NCBI GenBank assembly: GCA_947245585.1
Contig: CAMXPV010000003.1
Coordinates: 1-64,000 of the forward strand
Source: an uncultured Lachnospiraceae bacterium
GTDB taxonomy: Bacteria > Bacillota > Clostridia > Lachnospirales > Lachnospiraceae
DNA length: 64,000 nt
Direction of reading: 5' to 3'
The notes beneath the pieces were generated by a model, which did not search any database, was not told the DNA's origin, and was given only the letters and a program-made list of their open reading frames with translations. The position numbers and the translations under genes are program-made. Below, piece after piece: positions 15,711-24,341 of this stretch (positions are counted from its first letter, which is position 1; each line of letters opens with the position of its first letter).

Positions 15711-17348
15711 ATGACAAAAAGTATTCTGGAAAACGAATTGTTTGAATCCTTTGCAAACGCTTCCGACAACATTTATATTTATGTGTGTGATATGCAAAAA
15801 GACCTGTCCAGATGGTCAAAAAATACCGTGGATTATTTTGATATGGAAGGAGAATACATAGAAAGCGCAGGACCAAAGTGGATCGAGCATATCCATCCCG
15901 ACGACCGCGCCGCCTATCTCAAAGATATTGACGCCGTCTTTTCCGGCGCATCCAACCGTCACAGCTGCCAGTACCGCGCAAAGAACAAGTACGGCGACTA
16001 TGTGTGGTTGGAGTGCAAGGGCAGCGTGATCTCCGACGAAAGTGGAAAGCCGCTTGTTTTCGCCGGACTTATGACACGATTGGACAACCAGAATAAATAT
16101 GATCCGCTCACCCTCCTGCTGACGAGCTATGAAATGCAGAAATATGAGTTCTCCGTTGGGAGCGGCGCTATCCTTCTTCTCGGTATTAACGGATTTCGGA
16201 AGATCAACAACACAAACGGTTTCCTCTACGGCAACAAAGTATTGGTTGCTTTATCCGAATGTCTTACAAAACTGGCTGGCAAAGAGGACCGGGTTTACCG
16301 GCTTCAGGGCGATGAATTTATCGTGCTGTCCCCCAGCGGTTCCAAGGAACAATTAAGTCGGCTCTTTGAAAAGGTCAACGACTATTGTATGAATATCAGA
16401 GGGCTGAAAAGTTTTTCCGTCTCTGCGGGTCTGGTGTCCTATCCGGAAGACGGAACGGATTTTAATACCCTGATGAGCAATCTGGAACATTCCCTTGAAT
16501 ATGCCAAAGAACAAAAGCAGGGATGGATCGCTGAATTTTCCGAAAAGATTTCAAAGCGCCACCTTCGCACGGGTCTTCTCCACGAAGCCTTGATTCAAAG
16601 CATCCATAACGGCTTTGAGGGTTTTGAATTATATTTCCAACCCATACTTGACGCAAAAACAAAAAATATAGTTGAATGTGAATCCTTACTGCGTTGGAAA
16701 ACTCCGGACATACAGGATGCCACGCCCTATGAATTTATAAAGATTCTGGAAGACAGCGGGGAAATCAGGGAAGTCGGCACATGGGTCATGAAAGAGGCTC
16801 TGCGGCATGCCGCAAAATGGCAGAAAAAGTACAAAAATATCAGCGTAAGCTTTAACGTCTCCTACATTCAGCTATTGGATGGAGAGTTTATTGACAAACT
16901 GATTTCAACAGCGCAGGAATTACAGGTAGACCCACGGCTTGTCATGGTGGAACTCACGGAAAGCTGTAACGCCGACGACACAAAAATGCTCTCCCACCAA
17001 TTTAACAAACTCCAAAAACTCGGCTTTAAAATTGCCATGGACGATTTTGGAACGGAGTACGCCTCTTTCGGGCTGCTGCACGATGTCACCATGGATGTCC
17101 TGAAAATAGACCAGAAGTTTGTGCGCGGCCTGATCCGCGAGGGGAATATGACGGACATGTCTATTATTGAAAATGTGGTAAATATGTGCCGGCAGCTTTC
17201 GATCCAGACCGTAGCCGAAGGCATTGAGACTGAAGAAATACAGGATATCATCCGCAGTATTGGTGTTTCCTTCCTGCAGGGATATTTGTATTCCAAACCG
17301 GTTCCCGCGGCTGAGTTTGAACGGATGGTTGAGGCAGAGCGGAACTGA
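15711..17348 (+). CDS. PAS-GGDEF-EAL cyclic-di-GMP signalling protein
   Basis: A 545-residue cytosolic protein with a PAS domain (residues ~15-125, WIEHIHPDDR typical of PAS_3), a GGDEF domain (~130-285) and an EAL domain (~295-540). The GGDEF signature is RLQGDEF, so the first Gly is Gln. The EAL start is VECESLLRW (ESL), the later motifs AMDDFGTEYASFG, DVLKIDQKFV and TVAEGIET are intact, so phosphodiesterase activity is plausible while cyclase activity is uncertain. The ATG at 15711 has GAAAGGAG upstream; the frame opens earlier at 15675 without one. It is a single-gene unit ending at a shared terminator. Confidence 0.9.
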   Translation: MTKSILENELFESFANASDNIYIYVCDMQKDLSRWSKNTVDYFDMEGEYIESAGPKWIEHIHPDDRAAYLKDIDAVFSGASNRHSCQYRAKNKYGDYVWLECKGSVISDESGKPLVFAGLMTRLDNQNKYDPLTLLLTSYEMQKYEFSVGSGAILLLGINGFRKINNTNGFLYGNKVLVALSECLTKLAGKEDRVYRLQGDEFIVLSPSGSKEQLSRLFEKVNDYCMNIRGLKSFSVSAGLVSYPEDGTDFNTLMSNLEHSLEYAKEQKQGWIAEFSEKISKRHLRTGLLHEALIQSIHNGFEGFELYFQPILDAKTKNIVECESLLRWKTPDIQDATPYEFIKILEDSGEIREVGTWVMKEALRHAAKWQKKYKNISVSFNVSYIQLLDGEFIDKLISTAQELQVDPRLVMVELTESCNADDTKMLSHQFNKLQKLGFKIAMDDFGTEYASFGLLHDVTMDVLKIDQKFVRGLIREGNMTDMSIIENVVNMCRQLSIQTVAEGIETEEIQDIIRSIGVSFLQGYLYSKPVPAAEFERMVEAERN

Positions 17349-17388
17349 CATCCATATGACTTTTTCACAATTTTCCGTAAAAAGCAAA

Positions 17389-17421
17389 ACACCCCGCAAG
17401 CCTGATATCCTTGCGGGGTTT
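17389..17421. terminator. Bidirectional terminator between convergent genes
   Basis: CCCCGCAAG (17392-17400) pairs with CTTGCGGGG (17410-17418), with an AAAACA run on one side and TTTCTT on the other. It serves the GGDEF-EAL gene (plus) and the secreted protein gene at 17423 (minus). Confidence 0.85.
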
Positions 17422-17422
17422 C

Positions 17423-18670
17423 TTAAAACCTGTCTCCGAATATTTCCTCAAATGTCTTCGATGGAACCGCCTGATCTACTGCATCAAAAAAATGTCTGGT
17501 CATTTCCCGATAACGCTCCTCGTTCACCTGAACCATGCCCAACTCCTCATCCAGACAAATCCAATAAGCCATATCCCACCAAATATCTTCATCCTCCCTG
17601 TGCGGCTTGTAGTCCGCATCCTCCATAAAGGAAATTATCTGACTGTCCTGCCCGTTCGCATCCACAGTATGATATCTCCATATCTTCTTGTTGGCAAGCA
17701 TACCATTTTCATAGTACAACTGCCCCGAGCCAAGCAGATGATAATAAGGCGCTCTCTCATAACCAAAAAACAGTTCCACCACTTCTTCCTCTGGCAGGTA
17801 TTTCAGGACATGTAATCCATCCCCGACAATATCCATAATCAGCTCCGGCAGACCGTCCCCATCAAAATCCATATAGTAAAATTCAGAGTGTTCTATCAGA
17901 TTTCCTAAAAACATCTCATCCTCCATGGATGAATCTCCCTGATAGTACCAATAACTCTTGAGATAAATATCCCCCTCTCCCGCAGTCCTTACCGGATCCT
18001 GCCCGCTGATTGCCCGGTAGTAAGCGTCTCTATATATCTGATCTGCCGCCGCATCATATTTTACTGTGTCAATGGCATACTCTTCTACCCCAAAGTCAAT
18101 CTGCATACATTTTTCGCAGACCGCCTCCACCGGATCCTGCAAAAGTTCTGATAGCGTACACATCCGCTCACTGCCATCGGCGTACCGTATCAAAAGTCCG
18201 GATTTCTTCCATGCAATCTTCGTATAAGGCGTATCGCTGTGCCAGAACAGACGCTTCACGATTCTGGTTTCCTCATCCAAAACCCAAAGGTGCCCTTCAT
18301 AACCAACCGCCTTCTCGTTGTCTTCACTGTCATATTTTATATTCTGAGCATAATACAAGATATATTCCCTGTCAGGATTATCTACATGGATCGTTTTTTC
18401 CCAGACAGGCTTATCCATATAAAACTGATAGAAAATATCATCGACATCATCATAAACAGTATATTTATTAAAATAATAAGGAAACTGAGCCGTGTTATAC
18501 ACACAGTCCATCAGCACCCGTTCTTTTCCGGCACGGGAACTCACGATACGCACTGACACCCCACTCTCAGTTTCCTCTTTATAAAATGTTCTTGTTTCCT
18601 CCGACTTTTCGGCTCTGCATACCATAACCGTCAAAACCAACAGGGCAAGTATGCTGATACTTTTACGCAT
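17423..18670 (-). CDS. Secreted protein of unknown function with a DxDGDG segment
   Basis: The 415-residue protein starts with a signal peptide (MRKSISILALLVLTVMVCRAEK); the Cys at the end of the hydrophobic stretch could be a poorly matching lipobox. The mature part is beta-rich and Tyr/Asp-rich, with one clear calcium-loop-like element, MDFDGDGLPELIMDI, as in FG-GAP/VCBS repeats, near residue 263. A second protein of the same style lies at 36817-37938. It overlaps the antitoxin-like gene upstream by 8 nt, but the pair need not be functionally related. I do not recognise the family. Confidence 0.65.
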   Translation of the reverse strand: MRKSISILALLVLTVMVCRAEKSEETRTFYKEETESGVSVRIVSSRAGKERVLMDCVYNTAQFPYYFNKYTVYDDVDDIFYQFYMDKPVWEKTIHVDNPDREYILYYAQNIKYDSEDNEKAVGYEGHLWVLDEETRIVKRLFWHSDTPYTKIAWKKSGLLIRYADGSERMCTLSELLQDPVEAVCEKCMQIDFGVEEYAIDTVKYDAAADQIYRDAYYRAISGQDPVRTAGEGDIYLKSYWYYQGDSSMEDEMFLGNLIEHSEFYYMDFDGDGLPELIMDIVGDGLHVLKYLPEEEVVELFFGYERAPYYHLLGSGQLYYENGMLANKKIWRYHTVDANGQDSQIISFMEDADYKPHREDEDIWWDMAYWICLDEELGMVQVNEERYREMTRHFFDAVDQAVPSKTFEEIFGDRF

Positions 18671-18842
18671 TTTTCTTTCGATTTCTCTGGATTACAGAAC
18701 TCATGAATGCTTTATACATAGCCGGTGACAGCTCTGGTGAATCCTCATCAAATACAATCGGCTTATTCTTTGCTTCCAACACTTCCTGCAACTGTTCTTC
18801 CGTAGGTTTTTGTCCTTTTTCAATAGTGAATGTTCTGGTCAT
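18663..18842 (-). CDS. BrnA-like antitoxin of a toxin-antitoxin pair
   Basis: This 59-residue protein (MTRTFTIEKGQKPTEEQL...) has the motif KPIVFDEDSPELSPAMYKAF, which is typical of the short antitoxins paired with BrnT toxins in clostridia; the DEDSPELSP segment is the recognisable part. It ends in a basic helix (IQRNRKKNA). The ATG at 18842 is preceded by AAAGGAG. It overlaps the end of the toxin gene by 23 nt in the standard toxin-first BrnT/BrnA order. It looks intact, while the toxin does not. Confidence 0.75.
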   Translation of the reverse strand: MTRTFTIEKGQKPTEEQLQEVLEAKNKPIVFDEDSPELSPAMYKAFMSSVIQRNRKKNA

Positions 18843-19047
18843 AATATAATCTCCTTTCTGCCTCATTCGCCAATCTGGCTGAAACCAATCTGATATTTTC
18901 CTTTCTTTCTGTAAATACTACAAAAAGCACATCTCCAACACAGCCTATTGCAATATATCTATCCTCTTCAATACTATGCTCAAAATCATACATCTCAATG
19001 TAATTTTCATCTTCAAATACATAAGAAGCCGTTTCAAATAATATCAC
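18820..19047 (-). pseudogene. brnT: BrnT-family toxin, N-terminally truncated
   Basis: BrnT is a ribonuclease toxin of about 90 residues. The open frame here begins at a GTG at 19047 and gives 75 residues matching the BrnT body: FETASYVFEDENYIEMYD, HSIEEDRYIAIG, VVFTERKENIRLVSARLANEAERRLYY. The normal first ~17 residues (a W-D-x-x-K-N-x-x-N-x-x-K-H-G segment) are missing, and a TAG stop lies directly before the GTG in the same frame. Upstream of that stop the same frame reads DEYLRSFNKEKNLI, which looks like a decayed version of the missing start. There is no good ribosome binding site. The antitoxin downstream is intact, so this looks like a disarmed pair. It might still be made as a short form. 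Confidence 0.65.
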
Positions 19048-19267
19048 CTATATCAAATTCTTTTCCTTGTTAAAACTTCGTAGGTACTCATCTGCACCAC
19101 CTCCCTTCTTTTTCAAGTTAGGGAGGCTACCACCTTGCAACACGATTACTCCTTTGCCAAATTATAACACGGCTATTTCTATACGACAAGATATTTTAAA
19201 TTTCTTGCTTTATCAGATTTTATCATTATTTTCCCGCTCTTTAAATTGTGTCAATATTTTTAAAATC

Positions 19268-19311
19268 GGTTACTACGACTGGTTACTATATGGTTACTAC
19301 CCGGTTACTAC
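19268..19311. repeat. Four GGTTACTA tandem repeats
   Basis: GGTTACTA occurs at 19268, 19281, 19292 and 19303, at spacings of 13, 11 and 11 bp, close to one helical turn. Such an array could be iteron- or operator-like. It lies in the noncoding region next to the damaged toxin-antitoxin pair. Confidence 0.6.
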
Positions 19312-19314
19312 GAA

Positions 19315-19334
19315 CTCAAATTATCTCAAATTAT
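19315..19334. repeat. Two CTCAAATTAT direct repeats
   Basis: CTCAAATTAT is present twice in tandem (19315-19324 and 19325-19334), immediately after the GGTTACTA array, followed by a degenerate third start. No function is evident. Confidence 0.5.
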
Positions 19335-19474
19335 CTTAAACCCCATAAATACAAAAACCCCAGAACCCGCGCTGTTTCAGGCTATTCTCGCTTTTCGTTA
19401 TGGTGGGAGCGCAAAATGCCTCTGCATTGCACCAACCACCGATTTTCAGCAAAAATGCGCCGGTATTGTATGTA

Positions 19475-19508
19475 AAAACGCCGCAATTCATATGAATCAC
19501 GGCGTTTT
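19475..19508 (-). terminator. Terminator of the GGGtGRT operon
   Basis: AAAACGCCG (19475-19483) pairs exactly with CGGCGTTTT (19500-19508); the loop contains the palindrome ATTCATATGAAT, which can extend the hairpin. On the minus strand it ends in five U residues. It lies 46 nt downstream of the GGGtGRT gene. Confidence 0.85.
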
Positions 19509-19553
19509 ATCTGTCTTTAGTATGCTATTTTTGTAATTTTTAGCTCAATACAA

Positions 19554-20564
19554 TCAAAATTTGCCTGCTTTACTGGCTTCCTCTATCAAAACCGCAACAG
19601 CCACAGTAGCGCCTACCATCGGGTTATTACCCATACCGATCAGACCCATCATCTCCACGTGAGCCGGAACGGAAGAAGAACCTGCAAACTGTGCGTCAGA
19701 GTGCATACGTCCCAACGTATCCGTGAAGCCATAGGATGCGGGACCTGCCGCCATGTTATCGGGATGGAGAGTACGTCCTGTGCCGCCGCCGGATGCAACG
19801 GAGAAGTACTTCTTACCTGCCTCTGTTCTCTCCTTCTTGTATGTACCTGCTACCGGATGTTGGAATCTGGTGGGGTTGGTGGAGTTACCGGTGATGGACA
19901 CATCCACGTTCTCCTTCCACATAATCGCCACGCCCTCGGGTACGGAGTTCGCACCGTAGCAGTTTACCTTGGCACGAAGTCCCTCGGAATAAGGGGTTCT
20001 GCTCACTTCCTTCACCTCGTTGGTGTAAGGGTCGTACTCGGTCTCCACAAAGGTGAATCCGTTAATTCTGGAAATGATCTTAGCCGCATCTTTTCCAAGG
20101 CCATTCAGGATAACGCGAAGAGGTTTCTGACGAACCTTGTTCGCCTTCTCTGCAATACCGATTGCGCCTTCAGCCGCTGCGAAGGACTCGTGGCCTGCCA
20201 GGAATGCGAAGCAGTCAGTCTCCTCCTCAAGGAGCATCTTGCCCAAGTTACCATGGCCAAGACCAACCTTACGGGTATCCGCAACGGAACCGGGAATACA
20301 GAATGCCTGTAAGCCCTCGCCGATCGCTGCCGCCGCGTCAGCCGCCTTCTTGCAGCCCTTCTTGATCGCGATTGCCGCGCCTACCGTGTATGCCCAACAT
20401 GCATTCTCAAAACAGATAGGTTGGATCTTCTTCACCTGCTCGTATACGTCCAAGCCAGCGTCTTTTGTAATTTTCTCGGCTTCTTCGATAGAAGAAATGC
20501 CATAGCTGCTCAATACGGAATTGATCTTATCAATTCTTCTTTCATATGATTCAAATAAAGCCAT
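19554..20564 (-). CDS. GGGtGRT protein, function unknown
   Basis: This 336-residue protein contains VASGGGTGRTLHPDNMA near residue 255, the motif that names the GGGtGRT family found in anaerobes and always near an iron-sulfur scaffold-like gene, as here (20586-21278, 21 nt upstream). No catalytic function is established to my knowledge. The protein is soluble, with Gly-rich loops and conserved NST/NPTRFQHP segments. The pair probably forms one transcription unit ending at the terminator at 19475-19508. A role in iron-sulfur or selenium/sulfur-linked metabolism is inferred from the partner only. Confidence 0.85.
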   Translation of the reverse strand: MALFESYERRIDKINSVLSSYGISSIEEAEKITKDAGLDVYEQVKKIQPICFENACWAYTVGAAIAIKKGCKKAADAAAAIGEGLQAFCIPGSVADTRKVGLGHGNLGKMLLEEETDCFAFLAGHESFAAAEGAIGIAEKANKVRQKPLRVILNGLGKDAAKIISRINGFTFVETEYDPYTNEVKEVSRTPYSEGLRAKVNCYGANSVPEGVAIMWKENVDVSITGNSTNPTRFQHPVAGTYKKERTEAGKKYFSVASGGGTGRTLHPDNMAAGPASYGFTDTLGRMHSDAQFAGSSSVPAHVEMMGLIGMGNNPMVGATVAVAVLIEEASKAGKF

Positions 20565-20585
20565 CTTATCTTCTCCTCCTGTTTG

Positions 20586-21278
20586 TTATTCTACTCTGGG
20601 ATCAATGATCTTTACAGCATCATCCACACGTCCGTACTGGCCGCAAGCCTTCTCATACGCCGTGTTGGGGTCGTCGCCCTTCTTGATGAAATCGGTCATC
20701 TTGCCAAGGCTTACGAACTTGTAGCCGATAATTTCATCGTTAGCATCCAAAGCGATACCGGTCACATAGCCCTCGGCCATTTCCAGATAACGGGGGCCTT
20801 TCTTGAGCGTGCCGTACATCGTTCCCACCTGACTTCTCAGGCCTTTGCCAAGATCCTCAAGACCTGCGCCAACCGGAAGTCCGTCCTCGGAGAATGCAGA
20901 CTGTGTACGTCCGTATACAATCTGTAAGAACAGCTCTCTCATAGCAGTGTTGATTGCATCACACACCAAGTCCGTGTTAAGCGCTTCCATAACCGTAAGA
21001 CCCGGAAGGATCTCGGAAGCCATAGCTGCGGAGTGCGTCATACCGGAACATCCGATGGTCTCCACGAGAGCCTCCTGAATGATGCCCTCCTTCACATTCA
21101 GGGTCAGCTTACAAGCGCCCTGCTGAGGAGCACACCAGCCTACGCCGTGCGTCAGACCGGAAATATCCTTCACTTCCTTCGCCTGCACCCACTTTGCTTC
21201 CTCGGGGATAGGAGCACAGCCATGATGAACGCCCTGTGCCACTGTACACATTTCTTCAACTTCTTTTGAATAGATCAT
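20586..21278 (-). CDS. NifU/IscU-like iron-sulfur scaffold-type protein
   Basis: The 230-residue protein resembles the NifU N-terminal (IscU) fold: VETIGCSGMTHSAAMASEIL near residue 78 carries the first conserved Cys and the helix after it, and LVCDAINTAMREL a second Cys. A third candidate Cys is in EKACGQYGRVDD near the end. It is longer than classical IscU (~130) and is the usual partner of GGGtGRT proteins. The spacing of cysteines differs from canonical IscU, so scaffold activity is an inference. The ATG at 21278 is preceded by GAAAGGAG. Confidence 0.8.
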   Translation of the reverse strand: MIYSKEVEEMCTVAQGVHHGCAPIPEEAKWVQAKEVKDISGLTHGVGWCAPQQGACKLTLNVKEGIIQEALVETIGCSGMTHSAAMASEILPGLTVMEALNTDLVCDAINTAMRELFLQIVYGRTQSAFSEDGLPVGAGLEDLGKGLRSQVGTMYGTLKKGPRYLEMAEGYVTGIALDANDEIIGYKFVSLGKMTDFIKKGDDPNTAYEKACGQYGRVDDAVKIIDPRVE

Positions 21279-21405
21279 GTGATAACTCCTTTCGATTATG
21301 TATTAATTATTTGATAACAGGCCAAAAAGCCTGTCATAACCGCCAGTCTCATTGTCTCATATCGGAGGGAAAAAATCCAGATGTTTGTTAAATTTTTCTC
21401 AATTT

Positions 21406-23604
21406 CTACCCCATGAAGTATTCCGATATATCAAAGCTGTTCAGAAGGGCAAGCCCATTTTCTTCCCTGCACTCCAACCAACTTGCGCTGCACCTCGTCC
21501 AACTCCTGAGTGAATAGTTGAAGATTTCTTCCGTACAGCGGCAATGGGAATCATTCTTGTCGAGATTGCGCAAAATACAATTCTCGCACGGGGTGTCCCT
21601 GTTCTGCAGCGCCTTGTAGCAGACATCACCGATTTTTACATGGGGAGAATCCACTACCACTTTCTTATTGATAAAAGTAATCTCATAATTGTCAGGATTC
21701 ACCACATAGACAAAGCTGTCCATATTGTCGAAAACTGCAATCTGCGCCACGAAATTCTGCATTCTGTCCATCAAACCGATCTGAAGGATATTTGCCTCCA
21801 TCAGCCGGAACAGGGAACGCACTTCCGCCATCTGGCTCTTTGACAGCTCCATCTGCACATCCTCGTGGTTTTCAAAGACAATCGCGCCCTGAAACTCACC
21901 CTTGGATGTAAGCGGATAGTAGAGCATACTCTTAATCCCTTCCGCCTGAAAATAGTCATGCATCTCCTCAGCCGTCAGATCATAGTCGTGAATCATCGTC
22001 ACACTCGGGAAGGAGGCGTAAAGGATTTCGTTTACAACACGCTTCAATTCATAATGTTCATCCGCTTCCTTACCCGTCGCATACTGTTTTACGGTAAATT
22101 GGATATTGCGTGAAATGGGAAGGGAATCGTTTCCGCAAATATATCCTCTGTGGAACTGGTATTTTGCGGTCATCAGCTCTATGGAGGAACGCAGTGCAGA
22201 TTCCAACACCTTATCCTCAAAGAGAATCTGCATGACCTGATCCTCGATATTTCTCTCATAATCCAACGTCTTTGTCATATCATAGCCGACTTTTCTGTTG
22301 GCATGATATACCGTTGTGCTAGCCGCATGGTAAACACGGTAGCCATCCTTACCGTTCGCCTTAACCGTGTAGACAGCTCTGTCCGCCTTCTCAAAAAGCT
22401 CTTCGTAGGTCTTGCCGTGATACGGATATACGGCAACACCAACGCTGCAGGTCACATGAATCGGCTGCCCCTCAAAGTCAAGCTCATAGTTTACCTTCTT
22501 TACAATATTTCCTGCCATCTCGTCCGCATCTGAGATCGTGGTCAGATTTCGCATATAGATTAAGAATTCATCACCGCCGATACGGCCAATCACATCGCCG
22601 CCTTTGAACATTTCCCTCAATGCTTCGGCCGTCTTCTCCAAAAGTTGGTCTCCATTGGCGTGACCGAGAAGGTCGTTGGCCTCCTTAAAGTTATCCAGAT
22701 CAATAATCATCAGCGCACTCAGCGTATTATCGTTGCTGTCTTCTATAGCGCTGTGTATCAACTGCTCGGTTGCGCCCTGATTATAAATGCCCGTCAGCGC
22801 ATCCTTCTCCGCACGCAGAAGAAGTTCCATCTCCTTCAGCTTCTTCTCGTTGATATTAATCATACGGCCCACGATACGGGTCACATAACCTTCCGCCCCC
22901 AAAAGGGAAGTGAGATTAGCCTGATACCATGTGAAGTCATCATCAAAGCGCCTGATTCGGAACTCTATGGTATCATGCTTGGGAGACTTTAACAGGCTTT
23001 CCAAAACAGCCTTGTAATAAGCCACATCCTCCTTAAATATCGTAGAAGCATCAAAGCGCTGCATATATCTGCTGTGTATCTCATCCTTAGCCATACCGTA
23101 TTCATCGTTGGAACGGATGATCATAACGTCTGTTCTGGCATTATAGTCAATGATTTTTTCACCCTCAGCCTCAGACAAAATGTGTAGACGCTCCGCCTGT
23201 CTTTGCAGCTCCTCCTCCACATTCTTTCTCTCAGTCACATCCTCAATGATCGTGACAATGGTGTATTTTTTCCCCTCTCTGGCATAGAGATTTCCCCTGA
23301 CATGAAGCCAACGCAGTCCGCCGCTTCCCGTCACGGTACGAAATTCCACATTCACCACACCGTCGTCCTTCAACACATCCCTGATAGCCTGCTTATACTT
23401 TGGAATGTCTTCCGGTATGATGCTGCGCTCTACTTTCTCCAAATACCGCATCCCCTGTACCTTAGAATAGCCCAACATACGGAAAAACCCATCATTAATG
23501 TAGAGCGGAGTCATTTCCCCCTCTTCATACTCGAAAAAACAGATCCCGGCTATTACATTGTCGATCATCGAGCTAAAGTTTTCAAAACTTAAATCAATCG
23601 CCAT
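21406..23604 (-). CDS. PAS-PAS-GGDEF diguanylate cyclase with an extra C-terminal sensor
   Basis: Two PAS domains (about residues 10-120 and 150-260) precede a GGDEF domain (~265-425) with an intact signature RIGGDEFLIY, so it is probably an active diguanylate cyclase. An unusual ~310-residue C-terminal part follows: a GAF-like region (~455-600) and a PAS-like end with a cysteine cluster (CYKALQNRDTPCENCILRN, then HCRC). That cluster could bind metal or respond to redox state. I chose the ATG at 23604 for its upstream GAGGA; the frame opens six codons earlier. It has no membrane segment. It lies upstream of the NifU-like gene but 125 nt away. Confidence 0.85.
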   Translation of the reverse strand: MAIDLSFENFSSMIDNVIAGICFFEYEEGEMTPLYINDGFFRMLGYSKVQGMRYLEKVERSIIPEDIPKYKQAIRDVLKDDGVVNVEFRTVTGSGGLRWLHVRGNLYAREGKKYTIVTIIEDVTERKNVEEELQRQAERLHILSEAEGEKIIDYNARTDVMIIRSNDEYGMAKDEIHSRYMQRFDASTIFKEDVAYYKAVLESLLKSPKHDTIEFRIRRFDDDFTWYQANLTSLLGAEGYVTRIVGRMININEKKLKEMELLLRAEKDALTGIYNQGATEQLIHSAIEDSNDNTLSALMIIDLDNFKEANDLLGHANGDQLLEKTAEALREMFKGGDVIGRIGGDEFLIYMRNLTTISDADEMAGNIVKKVNYELDFEGQPIHVTCSVGVAVYPYHGKTYEELFEKADRAVYTVKANGKDGYRVYHAASTTVYHANRKVGYDMTKTLDYERNIEDQVMQILFEDKVLESALRSSIELMTAKYQFHRGYICGNDSLPISRNIQFTVKQYATGKEADEHYELKRVVNEILYASFPSVTMIHDYDLTAEEMHDYFQAEGIKSMLYYPLTSKGEFQGAIVFENHEDVQMELSKSQMAEVRSLFRLMEANILQIGLMDRMQNFVAQIAVFDNMDSFVYVVNPDNYEITFINKKVVVDSPHVKIGDVCYKALQNRDTPCENCILRNLDKNDSHCRCTEEIFNYSLRSWTRCSASWLECREENGLALLNSFDISEYFMG

Positions 23605-23660
23605 ACGCCCATCCTCAAACATTATTTCTCTGTACGTTTATCACTATTTCCGATCCAACG

Positions 23661-24335
23661 CTATTGCTTATCGGCTATCTCGCCCTGCCGCTTGTAAATG
23701 CTGCCTGCCGGAATCACTCCCCGCACCATGGATGTGGGATAAATGTTCGTATTTTTACCGATCACCGTACCGGGATTTAAAACAGAATTGCACCCAACCT
23801 CCACATGATCTCCCAACATGGCGCCGAATTTCTTGAGTCCGGTCTCACAATTCTCTCCGCCGGCTTTCACCACCACCAACGTCTTATCACTCTTCACATT
23901 GGATGTGATAGAACCGGCTCCCATATGGGCCTTATATCCAAGTATACTGTCTCCCACGTAATTGTAATGCGGTACCTGAACCTTATTAAAAAGAATCACA
24001 TTTTTAAGCTCGGTGGAATTTCCAACGACAGCTCCCTTTCCCACAATTGCGCTGCCCCGGATAAATGCACAGTGGCGGATCTGCGCCTCCTCGTCAATGA
24101 TGGCCGGCCCGCCAATGTAAGCGCTCGGGAAGACTTTTGCGCTTCTGGCAATCCATATATTACCATCCCTTCTCTCGTATTTCTCTTCCGGAAGTTTTTC
24201 CCCAAGTGAAATAATAAAATCTTTAATCTTTGGAAGCGCTTCCCATGGATAAGTAAGCCCTTCAAACAACTCCTTTGCGATTGTCTCCTCCAATGTGTAG
24301 AGAGCTGTAACCGCTGCATCCTGTAATCCAACCAT
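23661..24335 (-). CDS. Left-handed beta-helix protein related to the GlmU acyltransferase domain
   Basis: The protein (224 residues) has an N-terminal helical part of ~70 residues and then hexapeptide repeats of the LpxA/GlmU type (for example IWIARSAKVFPSAYIGGPAIID, AIVGKGAVVGNSTELKNVIL, GDHVEVGCNSVLNPGTVIG). It lacks the uridylyltransferase domain of GlmU. The loop AHMGAGSITSN resembles the acetyl-CoA-binding region of GlmU, so N- or O-acetylation of a sugar nucleotide is possible. Annotation pipelines often name it UDP-GlcNAc pyrophosphorylase, which the domain content does not support. It lies 6 nt downstream of topB. Confidence 0.75.
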   Translation of the reverse strand: MVGLQDAAVTALYTLEETIAKELFEGLTYPWEALPKIKDFIISLGEKLPEEKYERRDGNIWIARSAKVFPSAYIGGPAIIDEEAQIRHCAFIRGSAIVGKGAVVGNSTELKNVILFNKVQVPHYNYVGDSILGYKAHMGAGSITSNVKSDKTLVVVKAGGENCETGLKKFGAMLGDHVEVGCNSVLNPGTVIGKNTNIYPTSMVRGVIPAGSIYKRQGEIADKQ

Positions 24336-24341
24336 CTTCTT

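Larger units (their letters stand above)
19048..19473. other. Noncoding stretch after the broken toxin gene
   Basis: About 430 bases without a gene I can support. It is AT-rich in the first half and holds two sets of short tandem repeats (next two entries). The second half (19360-19470) is GC-richer, with short plus-strand frames that resemble no protein I know. This looks like the scar of a lost mobile or accessory segment, but no transposase, integrase fragment or terminal repeat is recognisable. Confidence 0.5.

Noticed and set aside
19268..19334. GGTTACTA array as a CRISPR
   Set aside because: Units are 8 bp, spacings 3-5 bp, and no cas genes are present.
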